Below, piece by piece: positions 13,501-28,261 of a stretch of DNA of 64,000 bases (its first letter is position 1; the number at the start of each line of letters is the position of its first letter). Position numbers and translations under genes: made by a program. Location of the stretch: NCBI RefSeq assembly GCF_027595985.1, contig NC_073312.1, positions 10,087,426 through 10,151,425 on the forward strand, written 5' to 3'. The notes below the pieces were generated by a model. It was not told the origin of the DNA. It saw only the letters and a program-made list of their open reading frames with translations, and did not search any database. Source of the stretch: Sorex araneus (taxonomy: Eukaryota; Chordata; Mammalia; Eulipotyphla; Soricidae).

Positions 13501-15318
13501 TGGACCCTCGAGCCCTCAATGGCTTCAGACTTCCACTGAACAGAACCACCAGGCCTCAGGCTTCTTGAAGCTAAAGTAGAGCGTCTGGCCTCTACTTTGT
13601 CACCTCCTCCCTCTGTCTTCCATCCTGCTGTTGGTAATGACTTTGGCTCTTACAAATAATATTTCAGTTGCTTCAGTGTCTCTTCTTTGACCTTAAGTCT
13701 TCTGTTATTTTGTGATGATTCTGTTTTATAGAGCCTCTGTACATTTGGCATTTTCTGTTTCTTTATCAGACCTCAACCTATAAACCAACTGATCATCATT
13801 CCTCTGGGAAACCTTCCCTACTGAGATGAAACTTGGATAACACTTCCCACAGTTGGCATTTCACATTTACAAGTTGTATACTTTTTTGTTATCTCTACCA
13901 GTATCTTCCTTTCAAACAGGCACTATGACTGTTCTTGTTCACAGCACCTGCGATTTTGTGGGCATTCAACAAATGTTTCCAAGAGAATGAAGCTATCTGC
14001 CCAGAAACTCCCACTGGCCTTCAACACTTCCATCTAGACTAGCATCCTTCAGCTGTTTTCTATCTGAGGACCAGCCATTATAACCAGAGTGATAGAACAG
14101 TAGTTTTTAACCTTTCCACACTTTCAGACTGGTACCTGTCCATGGGCCGGTGGTTGAAGGCCACTGCTCCAGACTCTCAGGTTTCAGAGTGACTCAGTCA
14201 CATTTCTGTCTCTTTTTGCCCTAAGGGAACTTAGATATGTAAATAAAATGACAGATCTAAAATTTTTTTCTTGTGTTCCCTTTTGTTTTGCAGAGTGTCT
14301 GAAGTCTTGCTGAATGATACCGCTTCAGATCTATCCATAGATTGTTGAATGTAAATACAGAGAGTCTAAAAGAGTACCCTACAGAAGTGATTTCAAGAAA
14401 GGACATGGGAAACTAATTTATAAATGCAGCAGGCCAGAAGCTTCACAGTTGGCATTTTGGTGTGTTGGTTTAAAGCCAGAGATACCTTGCAGATAGCATT
14501 TTGGTACTCTTATTTAACCATTTGCCATTTACAGTCTTAATCTTATCAAAAGGAAGAAAAAGATTAAAGCAAATAAAGCTTTTTTGAAAATGTCAGTTTT
14601 TATGAAAGCTCTGGTTTAGTTCAATTTGACAATATTTGCGAATGCAGCAGGGAGTCAGTGAAATTTTAACCATATGTAGTGTTCTGTAATTTGGTTTCTC
14701 AAACTAAACACCTCTGAGCTTTCATAGTAAATCCTGTGCAATATTTCCACTCTTAAAGTTCACCTTGGTTAAAAAATAAGGAAGGCAGCTCTCTTTCAAA
14801 TTTCTGAGTTTATTTAATATTGTATTGAAAATACTGTGAAAAGAGTAGGAACTTAGGTTAAAATATAGAAACATCAGTTCTCTAGTTCAAATTAGTATAA
14901 ATTACTGTGAAAAGAAGAAACTGAAGTATAAGACAGTGAGTGGTCTGCCCTTAAAAGATCAGAATAAGGAAGTCAGGTCACAGTACAAAGAACATCAAGA
15001 TTGCTGTTAGTATATGAGTGCTCTAAGAATTTCTGAGTTATAGCACTGTGAAGTTCCTGTGAAGGCAAGATAGATTTTCTTTTTGAATTTTATTCTTTAG
15101 TCACAGTGAAATTACAGTTATTCATGATTAAGTTTCAGGCATACATTGTTTCAACACCAATTCCATCACCAGTGTCTACTTTCCTTCACCAAGTTCTTCC
15201 CCTTCCCCATTTGCCTCCTTCCCACCTGTCTGCCTCTGTGCCTCTACGAGGGGCACTTGTGTGTGTGTGTGTCTGTGTGTGTATTTATATATTTTGTACA
15301 CGTTTATACATACACATA

Positions 15319-15349
<31 letters not shown>

Positions 15350-18300
15350 TTTTGCATTGTGGTATGGTCCAGGTTTACAGTACTGTTGCCAATAGGGTAT
15401 CATACATGCACTTTACCGCCTTTCAGTACTACTTCTTCCTCCTGGTTGATCTTCCTTCCACTACAGTTGTTGCCCCTTCCAGTCCTATTCCCCCTCAGGT
15501 GCTGTGACTACCTCTTCATAGTATCACTTCTCATGTGTTTCTTGTCTTTGGGCATTCTTTATTGCCCCATTATGTTCCATTAGATCTTGCATTTGAGAGA
15601 CATCATTCTGTGTCGGCCTCTCTCCCCCTGATTAACTTCACTTAACAAGATACTTTACAGGTCCCTCCATGTGGCAGCACGCTGCATGACTTTAGCAAGC
15701 TAGCCTTCTTTTGGGAAACAGGAAAAACTGTTAAAGAGATGGCATTTGAGACCATACTCGCTGATAAAATCCAGAATATGACATATTCTTTTTTGCTCTG
15801 CATTCTGTACCTAGTAGAATTTTCTAACATGTTGCCATTGTTAAGTGAGTGTTCTGGAAAGAAGAGAGGATGAGGTGGTCTTGAAATAAAAATCCAATCT
15901 TATCAGCTGTTTCCTTAAGTCTCTGAAGTTTCTTACTGCTCCTAGAATAAGGACCAATTATTTGATGGGATCTACCAAATATGCCTGATCTCTTAATTCT
16001 CTAGCTCTCCCATTCTACTTGAGCCATGCTGACCGTCTTCCAGTATGCTAAGATTTTTAGTTGTTTCAAGATAGAATAAATGGAATATTCTCTTATGAGA
16101 TAAATCCACAGAAGAGAATTTTTTTTTGTTTGCAGGATATAATGATTTGTCCACAGTGGCTAAGCATATAGCAGTAGGGGATGATTACTCAAGGCAAGAA
16201 AAAAAGATTTGAACCATGTTATAGAAGTCCTTTAAATGCCGTGCCCAAAAAGTGTTGACTATCAGCCTTCAAGAGAGTAGGAGGTATGGAGTCGGAAGTT
16301 TTTAGAATGAAAATGATCTCATCAGAATCTTGCTTTAGTCAGATGTGACTCTGGACATTTTAGAATGGTAGCATGATCATAGTCAAAAGTTCTTAAACCC
16401 ATATGTGCCACTAAGTATTTCATTTCTGTGTAAAATGGGACTGATAATACATTGTTGTCTGAGGACAAATGGGTTTCTGTATATAAAAATGTTAGCACTG
16501 TATCTCAGTAGCGCAGAATTAACATGTTTCTCAAATCTGGCAGCAAGTGGAGAAAGTGATGAATGATTTGATAAAGGAAAGACCTGAAATAGTAGAGGTG
16601 AAAGGAACTAAAACTTCAAGCCAGAATTAGTATGACGTGGATGTCACTGAAAATGGAAGCGTTTTCAGAGAGTGAAAGAGGCATTCAAGAAGACTTGGGA
16701 CCATGAGGAGGTAGAGGGAAGAGGACAAAGATCTCCTTCTAGACATGTTAGGTTTGAGCTACAGTGATTATTAAAGGTTTGTTTTTATATTCTCAGTGCT
16801 ATTTGGACTTGGAACCACTTATCTAGGAAGTTGAAGTTTTTTTGGGGTGTCTGCTTTGTTTGAGATTCATTTCACATAACAAAAAGAAAAGCAGTATGCT
16901 TTCAACTATAAAGTAAGAATCTGAATAGTTGTTAAAGAGCTTTTGAGAACAAGTTAAGGAAATGGTATTAATAGAACTTTGTTTTTGGATTCTGTGTCTC
17001 ATGTCCTTCCAGTTTACTGTGATTCAAGGAGAGCTGATTCATTCAGCTCATGCTTTGTCATGAACTAAAATATCCTATTCAAGGTACATTTAACTCCTTT
17101 CGATAAAAACTCATTGAGGCCAATAGTTCGATTTCTCTAAATCTGTACACTCAGATGCAGAACCAGAAAGTAAACAACTTAGGAAAATTTGAGAGGTATT
17201 TCAGAGATTTTGCAGTATAGCCGGTTCCTTTCTCTCATGTATTCACTCCATTATTTATCAAGAATAACAACAAGAGCCGTTTCTCTGTGCTTATCATAAT
17301 TTTAAGACTTTACATGCATTTAGCATTTAATTCTCATAACAAACCTCATCAGAATAACTATAATTATCTTTATTTTTGATATGTGGAAATGAAAACAAAA
17401 AAAGCAACATACCCAGATCACCTAGCTCGCAGGTGGTAAAGACAGTTTGCATATCCAGCAGTGTGATTCCAGAGCCACTGCCCTTCACTCCATTGTTAAG
17501 CCCAGGACTGTGGGTTCCCAAGCAGCGAGACAGGTAGTGACACAAACTCAATAATGCAAAAGCAGTAGGAGTTTTATTCCAGTTGACTGGAGTCAACTGT
17601 CTCACCCACAGAGTGGTCTCTTGATAGGGACCCCGCCTTCAGGCAGCAAGCAGTTTATATAGGTTTGATTACATAAGCACTACATGCCTTATTGTTTCAG
17701 AAAGATATCTTACTTAGTTACCAGACAAAGGTGTTTTGGCAAGTGTCTAGGGTAACAGTGGTCAGGAAATAGCTAAGCAATGGTTTCCTCTAACAGTTTA
17801 TGGTTACATATGCTAAAAAGAATTTAGGGTTAACAAAAGGCAGTTTCTGGGGCATTGTGAGAATTGATTGATGGAACCCACTTGTTGAGCCCAGGAACTT
17901 TCCCAGGTCGGTTCAGGTTGGCTAGTTGCACACTGTTTCATTGCTGAGAAACCCAGACTGTTTCAGTTCCAGTAACAAAACCTGAGTGAGGCCTGGCTGA
18001 TTTTGCTGATTTCTGCCACCTGTCATGGTGTCAGTAAATGGCGGATTCAAGTCTGGGTTCTTCCTCTCTAGTATTGTGAATGCCTATCAGCACATGACAA
18101 GCTTTAAAATACAGGAATTAGTAGCAGTTGTAAGGTTTAAACGTCTGTGAAATAGTGCAGTTTCTTACACATCGTAACTAATTATGGCTGTCATTATGGA
18201 CTTGCCCTGAAGGCCTTCTCTTGTCATAGTGCTGTCTGATTTTTGTCTGTCCTTATAAATCCCCTGCTCCCACTCTCCACTCTTCAGATTCTTGGTCAGT

Positions 18301-20094
18301 AAGATGAGGCAAACAGGAGTAATGACTTGGTTGTGAGATTGCCTTGCTTTTTAAAATTGGAGAGCCAAACAGTAACGTTTAAGAACATCAGCAAGTTTAT
18401 CATTATATATCTGATGGAAGACCAGGGATATGGCTCAGGTGATTGAACCTTGGATGCCATGTGTGTGTGAGACCCTGAATTCTGTCCCCATCAGCATGTC
18501 TTGACTCCTAGTACCAGCAAGTGTGACTCCCCCAACAGTTACCAAAAAAAAGATGGCAGTTAACTAATTGCTGTATACTCAACTATGGCAAAAGCATTGG
18601 CAGACACATAAATTTCAGCGAGGTTTAAGATTGGAAAAAAAAAGTTGGAAACTTAAGACTAAAGACTTAACATCAGTGTCATAATGTTGGAAAATCTGTC
18701 AGTGATTTTCACCTGGCCGTCTGTGGAGCAGTGCCCACCCACAGGTGTAAAACGGTTGAAAACTACTGGTCTTCATGACCTGTAATATGTAGCTTTCAAA
18801 CATTTGGGAATAATAGTCCATGAAACTGGTTTTTGACACCTCCAGCACTTGACAGTTTTTCATTTTACTATAAATGTGAAGTTCATTCTATTATTTACTA
18901 GTTAAAGAAAAGACATCTTAAAGATGCTCAATAAAAGTAAAATTTGACTCAAATATTTGTTGCCTTTGAATAGCCAAGTTGGCAAGGGTAGCAACACTTT
19001 GTTCTATTAACTCAGTCTTTTAATACTTCCATAAGGTGTTGTGTATTTTTCTTCATAAATATTGAACATGAATAGTGTTTAAAGTGGGTCTGGGAACAGC
19101 TGTGTTTCCCATTTGTAAGCATGTTGGTTTACATTGATATTGGATTGTACAAGACAAATAGGTGGTTATATTTGAAAGCTGTTTATATAAAAACAGTATG
19201 TTCTATAGTGGAAGAGATAAGAGTGTTTCATTAAGCACTGTAAATAAGACTTCGGGATAATTCATAATATTTTTAAAGGTCATCACATGATTCCGAATAT
19301 GTTTAGATGGTTTTTGAAGTGACTGATATGTGAATTGTATTTATTACTAAAAATGTTGTGAAATGTCTTGAGTAGAAAACAATTAAACAGAAGGAAGAAA
19401 TCACCATCATGGTGACAGCTTTAATTTTCATGATGCTCTCATTGCAAAATCTGAAGAAACATGCGTATTTTACAGTAACATTTTGCATACAGTGCTTATT
19501 TTACATCAATTTCTATAAGGTAATGAGGTTTGGAAATAGATATGAGCTATATTTTTTTGCCCATTAAAACAATAATTTTGAAAGCTATAAAGAAAACTGC
19601 AAAACTCAAACATATTCTTAATATTCATAGAGAACCACTGTAAATTCTTGTCTAAAAAATGTTTAACCCAGGGCTGGAGCAAAGCACAGCAGGTAGGGTG
19701 TTTGCCTTGCATGCGGCTGACCCACGTTCAAGTCTCAGCATCCCATATGGTCCCCCGAGCATCACCAAGAGTAATTTCTGAGTGCAGAGCCAGGAGTAAC
19801 CCCTGAACATCACCAGGTGTGACTCTCCAAAAAAATGTTTAACCCTTATAAGCAGACACAAAAGGATTGATAGACTATATTCCTTTAAAGTGAGATACAT
19901 TATGTAAATTATGTAAACTTTCACTACTTAACTGTGTATAGGATGCTTTGGTTTTGTTTCTGTTTTTTTTGTGCCACACCCGATGATGTGCAGAGTTTAC
20001 TCCCAACTCTGTGCTCAGGAATTGAATGCAGATTGGCAGCATGGAAGACAAAAACCCTACCTACTGTTCTGCCTCTTTGGCCCGGAGGTCACAT

Positions 20095-20125
<31 letters not shown>

Positions 20126-23100
20126 TTTTTGGGTCACACCCAGCGATGCACAGGGGTTACTCCTGGTTCTACACTCAGGATTACTCCTGGCAGTGCTCAG
20201 GGGACCATATGGGACGCTGGGATTGGAACCCGGGTCAGCCGCGTGCAAGGCAAACGCCCTACCCGCTGTGCTATCGATCCAGCCCCTGAGGTCACATTCT
20301 TATCTCCTTTATGCATGTCTTTTTTTCCTGTCTACATGATACTCTAATGTTGCCATAACTTAGCTAACCAAGCACCTATTGATGAACACCTAGTAATTTT
20401 CCAGTGTTTTAATGTTGTAAGGAAATCTAAAATTAGTATTAGGGGTATTATCTATTGACATTCTGTAAAACATTACTTGCCATACTTTTGTTTGCTTAGG
20501 CACATCTGGCGATGCTTGGGGCTTATTCCTGACTCTGTGCTCAGGAATCATTTCTGGTGGTGCTCAGGGAACTCTCTGAGGCACTAGGGATTGAGCCCAT
20601 TTCAGTTGGCACACAAGGCAAGTGCCTTGTCTGCTGCACTTTCTGGCCCCTGTGTTAGCACTTTGTAAACTGGCAGATTATGTGGTCTTAAGAGTTTTAG
20701 AATTATTCTCATTTATACCTTAGGAATTCATTCAACTTTAATGACAGGTCTTTTGTAAAGTTCTGTGAGAATTGATAGAATTCTTACACCAATGGATTTT
20801 TTAAAAAATGTTTGCTTTATTCTTTCAAGAATTACACTTTTTCAGAAAAAGACAATATCATATGTATACACAATGTGAATATTCTTTGCTGATAAGAAAT
20901 GGTGTCAAAAGAGGACTTAATAAATACATCCTTTTGTCATTTCGGTTAATGAACCTAACTAGGTGATGGGGAGTTTACTTGACTCCTTGGAAAGAATGTA
21001 ATGTAATTGTTTAAGTGTCCCATGAAATTTGTTGGCATTTTACGTGTTGATAAAAGAGCCTATGCTTATTAGACTAATATAGAATGATCCTTCAGACTCA
21101 GTTTGTTTTCCATGTTGTTTCCTTTCTTTATTCTAAAACCCTGCAATTACTTGGTAACTTGAATTATCATTTATCGAAATTACTTTCTAGCAGAAATTGA
21201 TTAATAGCATTCTGACTCTTAAATTAGTCACTTCAGAATTAGAGCAAATGTTACTTGTACTACTTTGTACCAAAGGGGACGGAGTAGAAGTGATTAAGGG
21301 ATTAATTAGGATAGAATGAATTTGAACAAGAGAATATTTCTCCTTACATATATTTAGCATGACTGTAATTGGGGGAATAGGATCATCAATTATACCCTTC
21401 CTCCCTCCCTCCCTCCATCCCTCCCTTCTTTCCCTTACATTCAGGAATCACTCCCAGCGGTGCTCTGGGGACCAAATGGGATGCCAGGAATTGAGCCCAG
21501 GTTGGCCACATGCAATGTAAACACCCTACCTGCTGTATTATCGCTCTGGCCAATTATGGAGATTTTTAATGGTGAACATGATGGAAAGTAAGATTTAAAT
21601 CTGGTTTTTAGGTGAGACAGCCTTGTTGCTGCCTCTTTTCAAGATGGATGATAAGCAGATGATTCCTAGCCTGGCAGTAATTTGTGCCCATTAGCAAATT
21701 AGTCTGACATCAGGCATTCAATGAAAGACTAGAAAGTTACATGTCTAGCACATTCTGTGCCAAGTATATTTGATGTGCATAAAGTCCCTTTTGCCAGTAA
21801 CTCAATTACTTAAAAAAAAAAAGTTATTCTAGTTTTATAAACCTTGATCTCAATTGTTAATTAAAAATTGGAGATAAATTTTTAGAGCTCTAAACAATTC
21901 CTAGTCTGTGAGAGTCAGAATTCAACTGTCATGTAGCAGGTCAGGAAAGATAAGCTGTACGGTGCCCCACAAAAGCATGATGACTTTTAGGGGCCAAAGA
22001 GATGGCTTAAGGCCTGAGTTTCCTGGCACTGCATAACCTTCTGCTCTCATCCCCACATTGACAGGGTGACCCTAGTTGCTCCTGAGCCCCTCCATCCATT
22101 ACTGTTGTAGGTGCATACTATTTAAAAAAGAATTGACCATTTTTAGTGTCCTGTAGATATTTAATAGGTGGAGCTGTAGTTTGATCAAAGGAGATGTATT
22201 ATGTGCCCATGAATACAGCAGTCATTGCATAAGGCCAAGAAATCTTTTCAGTAAAAATGCTTCGATGCTGCATTAATAGTTTTTAATGACCACTCTTAAA
22301 AAAAACTTAATAATTCCATAATATCCAAAATATTTGGTTGACACAAACAAGTAGCTTTAATTTCAATTTTATTTTCCAGAACTTAGAAACCAGTTGTTTT
22401 GGAGTCTTTGGGCCAGACCTGGAGGTGCTCAGGTCTGGCCCTTAACATATATGTTAAGGAGTTTTACTAGATTGGCACTGTGCAAGACAGGCACTTTAAT
22501 CCCTGTCTCTAAGAATTGAGAATTCAATTAATTTTTGAAGTGTCTGTACTTCTTAAAATGCTGTTTACCTTGCCAAGGGGCCTTTCAGCAAGAAAAGTTC
22601 TGGGGTGATTGGAAGCCAGGCGGTGAAGGCTTTTTAAAGGTAGAGAGATTGGGCCAGGGAGATGACTCAGAAAGGCTGGATCATATGCTTTGCATGAGGG
22701 AGCTCTGGTTCAGTCTCCCAAGCACTGCCGAATGGGGCTCCCCAATACTAACTTGGTAGAGAGTGGCAGGGGAGCTAGCTCAGGAGTTAGAGTGCATACC
22801 TAGCATAGGAGTGCCCCAACTTTTTATACAGATTCCTCCCACCCTCCGTCCCTTTTCTCCCATTCCACTCTCAGAACTGTCAGATTTGGCCCTTCTGTGT
22901 AAAAAAAATTTAAGGTGGGGGAAAGCAACTTCTATAATCTGTGAGAAAGTAGGTAAAACAACAGAATTGACCACATACTGAAGAGGCCTGGCAGGAAGGG
23001 AGGTCTGAGTATACTTAGAATTTTACAGAAAAATGGCATTTCCCATATAAAACTGTACTATACAGTTTACAGACCAGCAGACCACAGGTATAAAGAGGTT

Positions 23101-26100
23101 GGTAAGCACTGGTCTGCCAACTTGGTTCTAACTGCAGGTCGAAGGATCAGTATGCAGGGCAGGGTCGGGTCCACAGGTGTGAAACGGTTGAATAATACTG
23201 CAATACAGGTATTTATGCAATATCTAAAAGAGTGTGTTTTGAAATCTTTTCATTTAGGTGCTCAAACTATGGCAGATGAGTGTGATAGTGGTTGGGAGGG
23301 AGGGGAGAATCAGGCAAAAAAAATTATATAGTCTGTAACATCCTTTCAAAATACGCCAGTTGAGTATTTTGAATCATGGCTCAGGAAGAAAATGGACTCA
23401 TCTTCATAGCCTTCCTTTTCTAGAAGCTGGTGCTGTTCTCACTTAGCTGTCTCCCATCACCGAAGAGCAGAGAAAAGTCCTGTCCGGGGCTCTTCTGTTA
23501 TTATAGGGTTTCCTGTCTCAAGTCTGATCCCTCAACTAGAGCCACTCAAAGAGAGCGGCTTGAAGTGCAATTTTCCTGCCTATGTTTAACCTTGTCCGGC
23601 TCTTTAGAAACTGGCCCACTGCCCTTTATATAAAAAAAGGAAGCATGGGTTCAGTTGACAGAGATAGGTGAGAAATGCATAGTCTGGAAACCTCTACTCT
23701 AGAATCCCAGCCCTGGGGTAGCAAGTCTGGACTCTTCGCTGCCCAAGTGAGACTTTTAACTTAAACCTGTAAGATCTGTTTCTTACCATTTTACGCAGTA
23801 CATTTAGGTATTTAGAAATTGGTACTGTTTTTTATTTTTTTAACTAGAATTTTGTCAATTTTTATACTTTATATTGGTTTGTTACCTTTATTTCTTTAAA
23901 AAAAATTTTTTAATTATTCTTGATTTTATTGTCAATTTTTTTTTTCTCTTTGGGTCTCACCCAGCGATACACAGGGGTTACTCCTGGCTCTGCACTCAGA
24001 AATTATCCCTGACGATGCTCAGGGGACCATATGAGATGCTGAGAATTGAACCTGGATCGGCCACGTGCAAGGCAAACGCCCTTCCCGCTGTGCTATCACT
24101 CCAGCCCCTGTTACTTTTTTTAAATTAAATTTTTTATTAGTGAATTACTGTGAGGTACAGTTACAGACTTTAAACTTTTCATGTTTGTGTTTCAGTCATA
24201 TAATGCTTTTACCTTTTTTTTTTTAACATAAATTTCATCTAAAACAGTCCAATCTTTTAAAGGGATTACAAAAGATGATTTTTCTAATCTGATCATTCCT
24301 TCTATATTTATAGCCAGCTTCTTTTTGGCAGATGGGAATAAGGAAAACATTTTTCTCCAACAAAGTACTAAAATTTTTTATATAGAAACCAGTGGATAGA
24401 GATATTTATGCAATAATCACAGCATTACTTAAATAAATTCTACTTAAGTAGCTTTAATATTGTGAAATACCCACTTTCAGCTCTTAAAATCTTATAATCT
24501 TGATAATTTAATATAGTTAGTAAACAAATACAATTCTTGCAGATTTGATGGCTTAGTTTATGTTTTTTTTAATTTACTAAAGTTAAGGTGATGTTTTTAC
24601 AGTGGTGTTGACATTTCTGGTCAGTGATGTGCACAGATACCTTGCCAGACTGGGATGGCAGTTTGGAAGATAAAGAGTATAAAAAGGTGAAGTGTAGAAG
24701 ACTTGGTGTTAAAAGAGTTGCCTGTGCTTGACAAAATTAAAAAATATTGGTAAAAGTATACTAATTGCAGTCTTGGTTATGTGGGAGGAATTACAAATAG
24801 TGACATAACTGGTCTTGTGGGGAAGGAATGGGGATTCATTAACATCGTTGTTACAGTATGAAATCAGCACTTCATCTGAAATATATGTTATCTAGAGAAA
24901 AGAAATAATCCTAACACAACTAAAACAGAAACAAACATTGGAGGTTGCCTTGATACAGGAGTAGGTGTGAGGAAGACAAAGGACAGCTTCCCATTCATAT
25001 ACTTGACATTTTACATTATATGCAAGTACTGGGTAAAGTTGAAAGTTTATTATTAAAACTCAGGTTATACTTTGATTTCTTGAAAATTTCCATCAGTGCT
25101 TATTTTCATAATTATGTCTGATTTAATCCTATTCTAGCAGTTCCATTTATCTGAGGTTAAGAGTCAGCATGTATTTACTTAACATAAGTTAAAAGGGATG
25201 ACTCTAAAAGCTGCTCTCCTTCATGATTGACAAATCATCTAAATTCATTACAAGTTAATTTTATTATTAATTGCATAAATTAAAAGACTAAGGACTGGGG
25301 GTTGGAGAGATTACACAGTGGATAAAGCAGGGAGTTAACCTGGGTTCAATGTCCAGCATCCCTTATGGTCCCCTTCACACTGTCCAGTCACATTCATGAG
25401 TGCACAGCCAGGAGTAACCCCTGAGTGTCGCCAGATGTGATCCCAAAACAAAAGAACTGTGGGCTAAATGAATGAGTTATACGTATTTATGTGTCTTACT
25501 CTAGAATGGCGTTCAGAATTGTATCTGTGTTTGCTTTATTTTAAATATCTTAGGTTTGATACAAATGCATAAATTCACTAGATGTGGCCAGTTGATAATC
25601 CAATGTTAAGCATGCATCTGAGCCCGGTTTGATCACTGGTCCCACATGGTCCCCCAGTAATCATCTGGTGCAGCAGCTCTTGAGGCCCTTGAACATGGCA
25701 CGGCTTGGGTAGTTGTCCCCAGCGCTGCATGGTCCTTGGATTATATTGCCCAGTTGACCAGGAATCTCTGGGGCCCCCTGGCCTTAGTTGAGCAGTATTT
25801 AGGAACTCCCTCTCCATTACCCCCTGTGAAAAAAACCCCAACCCAGCTCCCTAGTTTATTTGCCTGATTTGCCCTCAGTCTCTAGACCACAGCTCCTGTA
25901 TCTTTGCCTTTCTTGAGATTTTCATATCAATTTCCTAAGTCTCTTTGCGGGACAGAGAGATAGTACAGTGAGTAGCATGATTGCCTTGCATATAGCCGAT
26001 CTGGGTTGGATCCTTGGAATCACATACAGTTTCCCAAGCACAGCCGGTGTGACCCCAAAACAACAAACAAAAATGGTTTTTCATATTTAACTCCTTCACT

Positions 26101-28184
26101 GAGCCATGTGTTCAAGATTTGTTCATTTTGCTTTATTAATATTTTGTTTTCATTGCTGAGAAATATTTCAACTGTGGATGTTCAGAGTTCTGTCATTTGA
26201 CCAGTCCTCTGTTGACTCACTTATTTTTAAATACTTTTTCAATATTTGTATATAAGCTCTTCTGTAGACTTAAGATTACGTAGAAATGTTTTCTTTACAA
26301 TAAATACCTGAATCATGGTAAGTGTGTCTAAGTTTAATAAACTGTGAGGTGTTGAGAGTTAACATTAGTTGACGTGCTCAGCAGTAGTGCACAAAAGGAG
26401 CAGCTGCAATTCACTCAGGATGTTACTATTTTCTCACTCCACTGTTTTGAATTCATTAGACTTTTTTTTTCCTTCATCAAAGGTTGAGTTAGTCAAGGGG
26501 AATTTACAAAGTGTTGGACTTACACTTCGTCTCGTCCAGTCAACTGATGGATATGCTGGGCATGTCATAATAGAGACTGTGGCCCCAAACTCACCTGCTG
26601 CAATTGCGGATCTTCAGCGGGGAGATCGACTCATTGCTATTGGAGGTAATCGATAGAATTCATCCTTCCAGAACAAAACAGATTTAGAGATGGAGCTCTT
26701 CCTCTCTTCTGTTATTTCTCTAAGTACATGGTGCTTTTATAGTGAAGAGGAGGCGGTAACTGTAGTACAATTAAAATCTAAAAGAAGTCTTCCAAAATAA
26801 TATATAATGCTTCACCTCTAGACCAGTTTACTTAAGACTTCCTTCTTCCCTTCTCTTTCTGTTTTATTGGATGGGGAAGAAAGGACAATTCAGTAGTTTT
26901 CCTTCTTTATAACCACGATCATTATTATTATTAACCCTGAAATTGTTCGTATTAACATGGCTTTCCTTGTGATTTAGGGCAAGGTAATAAATGGGGAGAC
27001 TAATACTTTTCGTCTAAAGGGTACACCTCAGCTTACCTCTGGCCCCTGCACTGTCCCCCATGTCACTGTCATCCAGAACAGAGACCAAAGGACCATAACA
27101 TGTAGAAAAATCTGCTGTGTGCCTTCCTGTCTATTGGATTGTTAATAACAAAAGCTCTGTCAATAGGCAGCTTACTTGCTTGATTGTGAATAAGCAGTGC
27201 TGTTCAGCCATGCACGCCAATGGGGAAAAGGTACAAACCTTTTCTAACCTTTGTACTACCTCGCTCACCCATTTCAGACTTAGCAAAGATTTATTGAACA
27301 CATTGTTGGCCACAGTGACAATTATGTTGTCTCACATTAACGTAGTATTATATATCAGTTCCTCCATGAAGGAGCAGTACTCTTGGATATCCATGCCCCC
27401 CCCCCCAAAAAAAGGCTTTGATTAAGATTTATTATGAAAAGCAAAGAATGTGATTTTGTTGCACACTAGGAGGGCCTCCACCCCAAGTCACTGTTTCACA
27501 TAGAAATTTCTCTGAGCATGGCATAGCAGCTTTCTCGAACTTTGTATGCCTGTCACCTACATACATGGTGTTAAAATGATTTTTTTTCCCAAGACAATTT
27601 TATTTAAAGAAATTTACTTAGAGAAATGAGAAGGGAAAGAGAGATGAGATTGATAACATGGTCAAGAGGCTTCTCCAAAGTGGAAAAGGCCAAAATGTTG
27701 ATTTTGATTCAGTAGATCTGGGATGGGGTCTACTAGTCTGTATTTAACAAGCTCACAGATGCTGCCGCCACCCATAGACTTGAAGGATACAAGGCATAAA
27801 ATCGACCCTATTTGGGGCTGGAATAAGAGTATAACAGGTAGAGCATGCCTTGCATGCAACTGACCCAGGTTCCATACCTGGCATACCATATAGTCCCAAG
27901 CCTGCCAGAATTAATTCCTGAGTGCAGAGCCAGGGGTAACCCCCAAAACAAACAGACAAACAAAATAGACTGTATTTGTCACGTGTTGTATAATATAAAC
28001 AGAAAAGTTACTCTCCCTGTCTAAAAACCACAATTCATTATACATGTTCATATTCATATTGTATAGATTTAAACCTTCCAATTGAAATTAATTTTTGTGT
28101 TCTCTTTTAGGAAAGGTTTTTTAGTTTTAGTTAAATAGTAAATATTATTAAAAGGAAAAAATCCAAACATGTGTGCTTTCTCTC

Positions 28185-28261
<77 letters not shown>

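Larger units (their letters stand above)
13361..17508 (+). other. PDZD8 intron 3, middle part
   Basis: Apart from the MITE, L1-like segment and duplication copy B, I recognise nothing. This stretch has no SOR SINE. Confidence 0.6.
24109..26482 (+). other. PDZD8 intron 3, last part
   Basis: Only the listed SINE copies are recognised; the last 400 bases before exon 4 are AT-rich and unclassified. Confidence 0.6.

Noticed and set aside
15106..15583. Open frames of 133-145 codons
   Set aside because: They lie in the antisense L1-like 3-prime UTR with a (TG)n tract, which is non-coding.
15758..16044. Copy B as an L1 transduction product
   Set aside because: It lies at the 5-prime side of the antisense L1-like segment and is oriented like copy A, which does not fit a 3-prime transduction or simple template switch onto PDZD8 pre-mRNA.
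27117..27425. Open frame of 102 codons in PDZD8 intron 4
   Set aside because: No similarity I recognise, no splice support, and composition typical of the intron.
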